This document shows, piece by piece, positions 1-5,000 of a stretch of 5,000 nucleotides of DNA (position 1 is its first letter; every line of letters begins with the position of its first letter). Location: contig QMMB01000275.1 in NCBI GenBank assembly GCA_003647035.1, positions 1 to 5,000 on the forward strand, written 5' to 3'. This DNA is from Deltaproteobacteria bacterium. Lineage in GTDB: Bacteria > Myxococcota_A > Polyangia > Polyangiales > Houyiibacteriaceae. The position numbers were made by a program, and so were the translations under genes. A model generated the notes under the pieces. That model was not told the DNA's origin. It was given only the letters and a program-made list of their open reading frames with translations, and searched no databases.

Positions 1-700
1 AACGACCGGTCGTGAGGATCCCTCGCCCCATGTTCTTGCCCCGAGCGAGGCAATCGATCCAGCCCATGGTGTACGGCCACTGTTGCGACGCGTCCTCGAG
101 CGCATCCTGAAACTCGTCGATGTCGTGGATCCGTCGATTCTCCTGCCAGATCCATTGCGAAGGGATCTGACGCAGCCCGAACTCCACTTCGAGGATGTGC
201 CCGGTCAGGCCCATCCCGCCGATCGTGGCTCGAAAGAGGTCAGGGTATTGCTCGGGCGAACACTCGAGCACGCGCCCGTCGGCGACCCTCATCCTGAGGG
301 AGGTGACGTGGTGGCCGAAGTTGCCGTCTCTGTGCTGATTTTTTCCGTGGACGTCCGCGGCAACCAGTCCCCCGAGCGTGACGAACTTCGTGCCCGGGGA
401 GACGGGCGCGAAGTACCCGCGTGGCATCAGCAGCCGATTGAGCTCGCTTAGCGCAAGCCCGGATTCGGCGCGGAATCGACCCGTCTCCTCGTCGAGGCTC
501 AGGATTCGATCCGCGAAGGTGGTGTTCAGAACATCGGGCTGATCTTCGGGCGGCAGTGACGCGTCGCCGTAGGAGCGGCCGAGCCCACGCGACAGATGGA
601 CGTCAGCGCTCATACGCTCGAGATCCTCGCCGACGCGCTCCCGCCCCTGAGCCGAATGCCGGCCCCAACCCGAGAGCGTCGAAAGCGGTGGCTCACGCAT
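1..700 (-). CDS. DprE1-like FAD-dependent oxidase, 3' end cut by window edge
   Basis: The first 233 residues of an FAD-binding oxidase of the VAO/PCMH superfamily, most like DprE1, which oxidises decaprenyl-phosphoryl-ribose at C2 in mycobacterial arabinan synthesis. Seen: LSGWGR at 9-14; the flavin-binding loop RGLGRSYGDAS at 38-48; PGTKFVTLGGLVAADVHGKN at 102-121, where H118 and K120 match the His and Lys of the DprE1 HGKN motif; an ADG turn at 140-142; and GGMGLTG at 161-167. The substrate-binding C-terminal half is outside the window. The ATG at 700 is chosen because it puts LSGWGR near the N-terminus as in the family; Met30 would remove it. No clear Shine-Dalgarno is visible. The gene starts 35 bases after the metK stop on the same strand, so read-through is likely. 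The substrate is unknown: outside actinobacteria, arabinan synthesis need not be the role. Other sugar-lactone or polyprenyl-sugar oxidases are alternatives. Confidence 0.85.
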   Translation of the reverse strand, partial: MREPPLSTLSGWGRHSAQGRERVGEDLERMSADVHLSRGLGRSYGDASLPPEDQPDVLNTTFADRILSLDEETGRFRAESGLALSELNRLLMPRGYFAPVSPGTKFVTLGGLVAADVHGKNQHRDGNFGHHVTSLRMRVADGRVLECSPEQYPDLFRATIGGMGLTGHILEVEFGLRQIPSQWIWQENRRIHDIDEFQDALEDASQQWPYTMGWIDCLARGKNMGRGILTTGR

Positions 701-735
701 GACGTGGGTAGTGTAGCGCGATGAGGGGCAGAGCC

Positions 736-1905
736 CTAGCGCCCACGCTTTGGCACGAGCGCCTTACGAAGCTCATCGGCCCGGTCGGTGCGCTCCCACG
801 TGAACGTCTTCTCCGTCCGGCCGAAATGGCCGTAGGCTGCAGTCTGCGCATAGATCGGGCGAAGCAGGTTCAAGGTATCGACGATCGCCGCCGGGCGGAA
901 GTCGAAGAGCTTAGAGACGACCTTGCTGATCTTCTCATCGGCGACCACGCCCGTGCCGAAGGTCGTCACGTAGACGCCCATGGGCTTCGCGACTCCGATG
1001 GCGTAGGCCACCTGCACCTCGCAGCGCGACGCGACTTTGGCAGCGACGATGTTCTTGGCCACGTAGCGGGCGAAATAGGCCGCGCTGCGATCGACTTTAG
1101 AAGGATCTTTGCCGCTGAATGCGCCACCGCCATGGCGCCCCATCCCGCCATAGGTGTCGACGATGATCTTGCGCCCGGTCAGGCCGGCGTCACCGTAGGG
1201 ACCGCCGACGACGAAGCGCCCGGTCGGGTTGATGTGAAACTTGGTCTTCTTGTCGATCATCTTGGCCGGAAGGGTCGGCTTGATGACCTCCTCGATGATC
1301 GCCTCGCGGAGCGCGCGCTGCTTGACGCTCGCCGCGTGCTGGGTCGACACCACGATGGCGTCGAAGCGCCGCGGCTTGTCGCCCTCATACTCGACCGTGA
1401 CCTGGGTCTTGCCGTCGGGGCGCAGCCCTTCGATGATGTTCTTCTTGCGAACCTGCGCGAGCCGGCGCGCCAGTTTGTGGGACAGGTCAATCGGCATGGG
1501 CATGAGCTGCCGCGTCTCGTTGACCGCGTAGCCGAACATGAGCCCCTGATCGCCGGCGCCCTGCTCCTTCTTGGCACTCGAGTCGACGCCCATGGCGATA
1601 TCGGGCGACTGCCGCTCCACCGCCGCCAGAACTCCACAGGTGTCCGCGTCGAATCCCATCGAGGAGTCGGTGTAGCCAATTTCCGTGATCGCCTTTCGGG
1701 CGATCTTGGCGATCTCGATCACAGCCTTCGATGTGACCTCGCCGCCACAGACGACGAAGCCCGTCTTGACCATGGTTTCTACCGCAACGCGGGACTTTGG
1801 ATCTTGAGCGAGGTACGCATCGAGCAGCGAATCGCTGATCTTGTCACAGATTTTGTCGGGATGACCTTCGGTCACGGACTCGGAAGTGAACAGATATTGG
1901 CTCAT
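736..1905 (-). CDS. metK: S-adenosylmethionine synthetase (methionine adenosyltransferase)
   Basis: Cytosolic enzyme making S-adenosylmethionine from methionine and ATP, with release of phosphate and pyrophosphate; in known members it is a homotetramer needing Mg2+ and K+. The gene is complete at 389 residues, close to the E. coli length of 384. Seen in order: the N-terminal FTSESVTEGHPDK (6-18) with the ATP-binding His15 and metal ligand Asp17; the signature GAGDQG at 116-121; the DxxxNPTGRFVVGGP block around 226-236; GDAGLTGRKIIVDTYGG at 238-254; the phosphate-binding GGGAFSGKD at 259-267; and the C-terminal AYGHFGR at 357-363. All expected active-site motifs are intact. The start is the ATG followed by SQYLFTSESV, typical of the family. 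A GAGG sits 10 bases upstream (1916-1919) as a possible ribosome binding site. No SAM-sensing riboswitch is recognisable upstream. The long open frame on the opposite strand is a coding shadow. Confidence 0.98.
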   Translation of the reverse strand: MSQYLFTSESVTEGHPDKICDKISDSLLDAYLAQDPKSRVAVETMVKTGFVVCGGEVTSKAVIEIAKIARKAITEIGYTDSSMGFDADTCGVLAAVERQSPDIAMGVDSSAKKEQGAGDQGLMFGYAVNETRQLMPMPIDLSHKLARRLAQVRKKNIIEGLRPDGKTQVTVEYEGDKPRRFDAIVVSTQHAASVKQRALREAIIEEVIKPTLPAKMIDKKTKFHINPTGRFVVGGPYGDAGLTGRKIIVDTYGGMGRHGGGAFSGKDPSKVDRSAAYFARYVAKNIVAAKVASRCEVQVAYAIGVAKPMGVYVTTFGTGVVADEKISKVVSKLFDFRPAAIVDTLNLLRPIYAQTAAYGHFGRTEKTFTWERTDRADELRKALVPKRGR

Positions 1906-1916
1906 ACAGGCGATGC

Positions 1917-1945
1917 CTCATATCCGCGACAGGCCTGGTAGTCAA
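1917..1945 (-). promoter_or_regulatory. Candidate sigma70-like promoter for metK
   Basis: On the minus strand TTGACT (1945-1940, five of six matches to the -35 consensus) is followed after exactly 17 bases by TATGAG (1922-1917, four of six matches to the -10 consensus). Transcription would begin near 1910, only a few bases before the metK ATG at 1905, giving an almost leaderless message. The -10 element overlaps the GAGG that could serve as ribosome binding site, so both readings cannot hold for one transcript. The match is modest and could be chance. Confidence 0.3.
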
Positions 1946-1955
1946 TCAGATCCCA

Positions 1956-1975
1956 GAAGGCGCGACTGCGCCTCC
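1956..1975 (-). terminator. GC-rich hairpin after the lipoprotein gene, possible terminator
   Basis: The minus strand can form an 8-pair stem (GGAGGCGC with GCGCCTTC, one G-U pair) around an AGTC tetraloop, 43 bases beyond the lipoprotein stop. No run of T follows, so it is not a classic intrinsic terminator. It lies just upstream of the candidate metK promoter, where a boundary between transcripts would be expected. A second, weaker inverted pair (CTCCGT 1972-1977, ACGGAG 1990-1995) overlaps it. The two together could be alternative folds, or nothing. Confidence 0.25.
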
Positions 1976-2018
1976 GTAGAAGTCGACGCACGGAGCGACT
2001 AAGGCACCGGAGAACGGC

Positions 2019-3269
2019 CTAGAACTGGATAGGAACTTCGGTGCCGAAGGTTGCGAATACGTTCAATTGGTAACCATCGCAGACTCCGCGGAACGTGCTG
2101 GCTTCGACACCCACCAGGACCAGTCCCATCGCCGAGCTCACGCTCTCGTTGCATCTGCGCTCGATGCCGATCGGGTCGCTCTCGGAAAAGCAGAATTTGA
2201 TGCCTTCAGCCGAATCCACCGAGCCCGAGCACTTGTCCATGCCCTCAGAGCCGTCCGGACACAGATAGGTCAGGGAGAGGACTCGGTTGCTCAGTCCGCC
2301 GAACGTCTGGGCAATGATCGGCGTAGGAGCGTCCAGCACTTGCAAGACGTAGTAGTCGATGTCTTGAGAGCTATGGAGCGTGGCCTGCACGTCGATGCCC
2401 CAGGCATCCTGCATGCAGTTGAGGCCGGTGCCCTCTCCGCAGATCAGGGCGAAGGTGTCGAACGTGTCGTTGCTCTCGAACGAGTCCCTACAGACACACC
2501 GTCCGCTCTCGCAATGGTACCCGCCGTCAAACCCGTTGTCCGCGCAAGTGCCGCAAAGCGTCGGGGACCCGCAGATCGTGGTGCTGCCGCACTCCACGCC
2601 TTGCGCCTCGCAGGTGCAAGCCCCGAGGCACTCGTAGAGGAGGTCGTCCGACAGCACGCAATCCTCGCCATTCGAGCATGGGGGGCAGTTGGTGAAGCCC
2701 CCGCAACCGTCCGGAAGGCCTCCAGGCGGCGAGCATTCGTTGGTGGTGCACGGGTACGTCGGTTCACCGCCGTCACAGCCTGGGTCGCAGTTGACGCCAG
2801 ACGGGCACACGCACTGGTTGTCGACACAAATCTGTTCGCCGAAGCAGCTGCCGCAGGAGATCGCCCCCTCATCCCCACCGCAACGCGTGGGAACCGCGCC
2901 ACACTCGGCCCCGCCCCCGTAGTTGGCGCAGGTGTTCTCTTCGCATCCACAGATGAAATTTTGGCCGTTCGCGCCGCAAACGCTTCCTTCGGCGCAGCCC
3001 CCGCACTCGATCGACCCGTCACATCCATCGGGCAGAGCGCCGCATTCGATCGGGATGCCAAGTGAAGCGAAATCACCGATCACCTGATCACAGGTCTTGG
3101 GCGCGCACTCGGGCTCTTTGGAGTCGTAGCAGCGGCTGTCGCTGCCCCAGCAGAAGTACCCAGAAGGGCAGTCGGTGGGTTGGCCGCAACCAAAAAGACC
3201 ATTGGGAACGGCAAGCTCACACCCGCCAAGGGCGATCAAACCGAGTATCAACACCAAGCGGATCCGCAT
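2019..3269 (-). CDS. Cysteine-rich repeat lipoprotein with PPC-like C-terminal domain
   Basis: A 416-residue protein of unknown function. Seen: an N-terminal MRIRL and hydrophobic stretch ending in the lipobox LGGC (14-17), so it should be cleaved and lipidated at Cys17; Glu at +2 does not give the Asp inner-membrane retention signal, so outer membrane is likely. There are 47 cysteines, leaving 46 besides the lipid one, an even number that fits disulfide bonding. Residues 60-260 hold four modules built on C-x(5-8)-C-x2-C-x(5-10)-C ending in C-x-C (about 60-109, 114-155, 174-220, 220-260), with ECG, PDGCGG and CGxC sub-motifs. Residues 261-416 look like a bacterial pre-peptidase C-terminal (PPC) type beta domain: SFESNDT at 263-269, DIDYYVLQV at 303-311, a final YQLNV. 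The start is the ATG that overlaps the stop of the TPR gene by one base; the frame stays open further upstream, but only this start gives a signal peptide. The modules recall repeats in myxobacterial surface proteins. No catalytic residues are recognised. Confidence 0.9.
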   Translation of the reverse strand: MRIRLVLILGLIALGGCELAVPNGLFGCGQPTDCPSGYFCWGSDSRCYDSKEPECAPKTCDQVIGDFASLGIPIECGALPDGCDGSIECGGCAEGSVCGANGQNFICGCEENTCANYGGGAECGAVPTRCGGDEGAISCGSCFGEQICVDNQCVCPSGVNCDPGCDGGEPTYPCTTNECSPPGGLPDGCGGFTNCPPCSNGEDCVLSDDLLYECLGACTCEAQGVECGSTTICGSPTLCGTCADNGFDGGYHCESGRCVCRDSFESNDTFDTFALICGEGTGLNCMQDAWGIDVQATLHSSQDIDYYVLQVLDAPTPIIAQTFGGLSNRVLSLTYLCPDGSEGMDKCSGSVDSAEGIKFCFSESDPIGIERRCNESVSSAMGLVLVGVEASTFRGVCDGYQLNVFATFGTEVPIQF

Positions 3270-4039
3270 CAGAATGTTCCCTTCACCAAGATGCCCGTTG
3301 GGCCGATGCTGACTTCGGGTATCGCTTCCTCGTGACCGCCAGTGAGCTGCCAGATGATGCCGCCGATGACCCCGGCCGCGCCCACGCCCATGAGCGCGAT
3401 GCCGGCTGTGGTGCGGCGCGGCCCGCGATCGGCCATCTCTTCGACCATCGAATAGCTGGAGCCGGGCGCCGCGCTCTCTACACTCTTCTCGTCTCGCTGC
3501 CCGAGCCCGACGAGCACAGCTCCCGACACGAGCGCTGCACCGCCGATACCGATCGTGATCCAAGGACCTGGGCCCGGCCCCACGTGCTGCGTGAGCGGCC
3601 TTTCTGCTTTGACCCGCGCAGCCGCCTCGATGGCGGCGCTCCTCTCGGCAATTCTGGCGTCGAGGTCCGCGCGCCGACGCGCTTCAATCGCGGCACGTAA
3701 GACATCGATTCGACCGGCAACATGCTCTCGGTCCGCCGACTTCGGTCGCGCCTCGAGATAGCCCTCGTAGGCCTCGAGGGCCTCTTCGTCACGCCGCATT
3801 CGGTCGGACACGGTGGCGATGTTGTAGAGGAGATCCGGGCTACCAGTCAGGTCGTACGCCCGCCGAAAGCTCCCGAGCGCGCTCTCGAACTCTCCTTGCG
3901 CATAGGATCGTGTGCCAGCGGCGAACGCCTTCTTCGCTGCATCGATTCGCGCGTCGCGCGACTGCGAGCTCTGCGCATGGACCCCGGACGTGGAACTAAA
4001 ACACCAAACCGAAACTACTAGGACAAGAAGGACACGCAT
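3269..4039 (-). CDS. Secreted TPR protein with coiled coil and two C-terminal membrane segments
   Basis: A 256-residue protein of unknown specific function. Seen: a signal peptide (MRVLLVLVVSVW...) with a likely cleavage after VHA at 20-22; two TPR-like helical pairs at about 33-66 (AAKKAFAAGTRSYAQGEFESALGSFRRAY) and 67-100 (PDLLYNIATVSDRMRRDEEALEAYEGYL); a charged Ala/Arg/Glu-rich helix, probably coiled coil, at 103-147; hydrophobic segments at about 161-180 and 211-233 separated by a polar loop; and a short tail ending VSIGPTGILVKGTF. If the signal is cleaved, the TPR part and the tail are periplasmic and the loop cytoplasmic. This order (TPR, helix, two membrane segments, beta-like tail ending in Phe) is common among uncharacterised myxobacterial proteins, as far as I recall. 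TPRs usually bind partner proteins, and the coupled lipoprotein is the obvious candidate. YbgF-like or PEGA/TPR proteins are the nearest known styles; no enzyme motif is present. Confidence 0.88.
   Translation of the reverse strand: MRVLLVLVVSVWCFSSTSGVHAQSSQSRDARIDAAKKAFAAGTRSYAQGEFESALGSFRRAYDLTGSPDLLYNIATVSDRMRRDEEALEAYEGYLEARPKSADREHVAGRIDVLRAAIEARRRADLDARIAERSAAIEAAARVKAERPLTQHVGPGPGPWITIGIGGAALVSGAVLVGLGQRDEKSVESAAPGSSYSMVEEMADRGPRRTTAGIALMGVGAAGVIGGIIWQLTGGHEEAIPEVSIGPTGILVKGTF
3278..3283 (-). promoter_or_regulatory. Ribosome binding site that fixes the lipoprotein start
   Basis: AAGGGA on the minus strand, 8 bases before the ATG at 3269, lies inside the last codons of the TPR gene (those for Lys-Gly). 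It supports starting the lipoprotein at 3269 rather than at any upstream ATG in the same open frame. With the TGATG stop/start overlap it suggests re-initiation by ribosomes finishing the TPR gene. Confidence 0.6.
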
Positions 4040-4041
4040 CT

Positions 4042-4048
4042 CTCCCCC
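4042..4048 (-). promoter_or_regulatory. Unusually close purine-rich site before the TPR gene
   Basis: The minus strand reads GGGGGAG immediately before the ATG at 4039, leaving only two bases between. The sequence could pair with the 16S tail, but the spacing is shorter than the usual five to ten bases. No better start with a signal peptide exists nearby, so the site may be weak or may act by a different register (for example its first G residues). Confidence 0.35.
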
Positions 4049-4055
4049 GAAAGTA

Positions 4056-4074
4056 AGAACGCGTACAGAACGCG
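4056..4074 (-). repeat. Tandem 8-base direct repeat (CGCGTTCT) in the leader of the TPR gene
   Basis: CGCGTTCT occurs twice on the minus strand (4074-4067 and 4063-4056), separated by GTA, so the units are 11 bases apart, about one helical turn. This phasing is what a dimeric regulator binding one face of DNA would use. It lies 17 to 35 bases before the TPR start, between nadB and the TPR gene. No regulator is identified; chance is possible in GC-rich DNA. Confidence 0.3.
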
Positions 4075-4091
4075 CTCCTACAAAGTAGCAG

Positions 4092-4105
4092 TCCGATAAC
4101 TCGGA
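4092..4105 (-). terminator. Small hairpin directly after nadB, possible terminator
   Basis: TCCGA-GTTA-TCGGA is a perfect 5-pair stem with a 4-base loop, beginning 4 bases after the nadB TGA. A flanking GC/GC pair could lengthen it with a bulge. The downstream CTACTTTGTAG can also form a 4-pair hairpin with a TTT loop. There is no T-run, so an intrinsic terminator is not proven; it may only mark the end of the nadB message or stabilise its 3' end. Confidence 0.3.
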
Positions 4106-4108
4106 TGC

Positions 4109-5000
4109 TCACTCGCGGCTGATGTGGGGAGGCGTGTCCTTCGATATGCGGGTGTCACCCTGCCACTCGTCGCCCGCGTGCGGGTAATCCAAATTGTAAT
4201 GCAGCCCACGACTCTCTTTGCGCGCGCCTGCGCAACGGATGATCAGCTCGGCCACGTCGGCGATGTTGCGAAGCTCCAACATGTCGCGATTAACCAGGTG
4301 CGCCCAGTAGTACTCGCGTATCTCGTCTTGGAGCATGGCGATACGGCGCGAGGCCCGCCGTAAGCGGCGATCAGTGCGAACGATCCCCACGTAGTTCCAC
4401 ATGAATCGACGTATCTCGTCCCAGTTTTGAGACACGACGACGGCCTCGTCGCTCGGGACGGCCTCGCCCACGTCCCAGTCGGGGACGTCATCGAGCTCCA
4501 TGGCGGGCGTTGTCGCTAGCGCCTCTCGCGCGGCAACCGCTGTACGGTGGCCGTACACCAGGCCCTCGAGAAGCGAGTTGGAGGCGAGACGATTGGCGCC
4601 ATGGAGCCCCGTGCAAGTGACTTCGCCCACCGCCCATAGTCCCGGAATCGTAGAACGACCATCGTCGTCGACGACGACGCCGCCGCACATGTAGTGCGCA
4701 GCGGGAACGACGGGAATAGGGTCCTTGGCGATGTCGATGCCGAACTGAAGACACCGCGCGTGGATGTTCGGGAACCTGTCGATGATGAAGTCGGCGGGCT
4801 TGTGCGTCAGGTCGAGGTAAACGCAATCGTCGCCCCTGCGTTTCATCTCATAGTCGATCGCGCGTGCGACCACGTCGCGGGGAGCGAGGTCTTCCATTTC
4901 GTGATGCGACCCCATGAAGGCATCACCGCCCCGTAGACGAAGAATGCCGCCCTCCCCTCGTAGCGCCTCACTGATCAGAAAGCTCTTCGCTTGAGGGTGA
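4109..5000 (-). CDS. nadB: L-aspartate oxidase, 5' end cut by window edge
   Basis: The last 296 residues of NadB, the FAD flavoenzyme that oxidises L-aspartate to iminoaspartate, which NadA condenses into quinolinate for NAD synthesis in the cytosol. The open frame continues to the edge, so the Met at 4915 is internal: the upstream residues HPQAKSFLISEALRGEGG are a typical NadB stretch. Seen (fragment numbering): LAPRDVVARAID at 38-49, where Arg41 matches the catalytic Arg290 of E. coli; PVVPAAHYMCGGV, where His102 matches His351; GLHGANRLASNSLLEGLVYG, where Arg137 matches Arg386; then the helical C-terminal domain (NWDEIRRFMWNYVGIVRTD) and the NadB hallmark SRGLHYNLDYP near the end. This last motif and the lack of SdhA-type C-terminal features separate it from succinate dehydrogenase and fumarate reductase. 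The missing N-terminal part should hold the dinucleotide fold. A small hairpin follows its stop; the TPR gene begins 69 bases on. Confidence 0.97.
   Translation of the reverse strand, partial: HPQAKSFLISEALRGEGGILRLRGGDAFMGSHHEMEDLAPRDVVARAIDYEMKRRGDDCVYLDLTHKPADFIIDRFPNIHARCLQFGIDIAKDPIPVVPAAHYMCGGVVVDDDGRSTIPGLWAVGEVTCTGLHGANRLASNSLLEGLVYGHRTAVAAREALATTPAMELDDVPDWDVGEAVPSDEAVVVSQNWDEIRRFMWNYVGIVRTDRRLRRASRRIAMLQDEIREYYWAHLVNRDMLELRNIADVAELIIRCAGARKESRGLHYNLDYPHAGDEWQGDTRISKDTPPHISRE

Noticed and set aside
83..451. A 122-codon plus-strand open frame.
   Set aside because: It is antisense to the clear DprE1-like coding sequence and shows no family features.
721..1941. A 406-codon open frame on the plus strand opposite metK.
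   Set aside because: It lies antisense to an intact metK, has no recognisable domain, and is the kind of long antisense frame expected from GC-rich codon use.
1906..2018. Possible SAM or SAH riboswitch ahead of metK.
   Set aside because: I could not find the conserved cores of the SAM-I, SAM-II or SAH classes in these 113 bases; the hairpins present do not match them. A covariance-model search would settle it.
2067..3065. A 332-codon plus-strand open frame opposite the lipoprotein gene.
   Set aside because: The minus strand has a convincing signal peptide, lipobox and repeat pattern; the plus-strand product is compositionally odd and lacks motifs. It is a shadow.
3270..3563. The lipoprotein frame stays open about 98 codons upstream, inside the TPR gene, allowing a 514-residue product.
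   Set aside because: The extension is Arg/His-rich and overlaps a well-supported gene in another frame; it would bury the signal peptide. The start at 3269 with its own ribosome binding site explains the data better.
3751..3785. Repeated CTCGAG and an inverted GCCCTCG/CGAGGGC pair.
   Set aside because: It lies inside the TPR coding sequence, in codons for the repeated Glu/Ala/Leu residues; no regulatory context.
4662..4677. A perfect 16-base palindrome (TCGTCGTCGACGACGA).
   Set aside because: It falls in nadB codons for Val-Val-Val-Asp-Asp-Asp, and the GTC/GAC codons produce the symmetry by themselves.

Overview
The window holds five genes, all on the minus strand. Reading in the direction of transcription (from position 5000 down to 1) they are: the 3' part of nadB (L-aspartate oxidase), a gene for a secreted TPR protein with two C-terminal membrane segments, a gene for a very cysteine-rich lipoprotein, metK (S-adenosylmethionine synthetase, complete), and the 5' part of a DprE1-like FAD-dependent oxidase. 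The DNA is GC-rich with GC-rich codon use. The TPR protein architecture and the modular 'ECG..PDGCGG..CG.C' lipoprotein are styles I associate with Myxococcota (Polyangia-type deltaproteobacteria). That is my best guess at the source; it rests on protein style, not on a marker gene.

Layout. 4109-5000 is nadB, cut at the window edge. 4040-4108 is a short gap with a small hairpin just after the nadB stop and a tandem 8-base repeat ahead of the TPR gene. 3269-4039 and 2019-3269 are the TPR and lipoprotein genes; they share one base (TGATG), so they look translationally coupled and form the least understood unit here. 1906-2018 is the largest gap (113 bases). It holds a GC-rich hairpin without a U-tract and a plausible sigma70-like promoter close to the metK start. 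736-1905 is metK, and 35 bases later the DprE1-like gene starts at 700 and runs off the left edge.

How the genes relate. nadB (NAD biosynthesis) and metK (methyl-donor supply) are housekeeping genes. The TPR/lipoprotein pair between them is envelope-directed: one protein has a signal peptide, a periplasmic TPR domain and two membrane helices, and the other is a lipid-anchored, probably heavily disulfide-bonded surface or periplasmic protein with a PPC-like C-terminal domain. Their coupling suggests that they are made together and may act together, but nothing in the sequence gives a biochemical role. The DprE1-like gene may be co-transcribed with metK. In its family the partner is a short-chain reductase (DprE2), which would lie left of position 1 if present.

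I see no mobile element, CRISPR array, tRNA or rRNA, and no known SAM or SAH riboswitch ahead of metK. There is no stretch over 300 bases without a gene. The window looks mostly ordinary; the TPR/Cys-rich lipoprotein pair is the part most likely to be undescribed.
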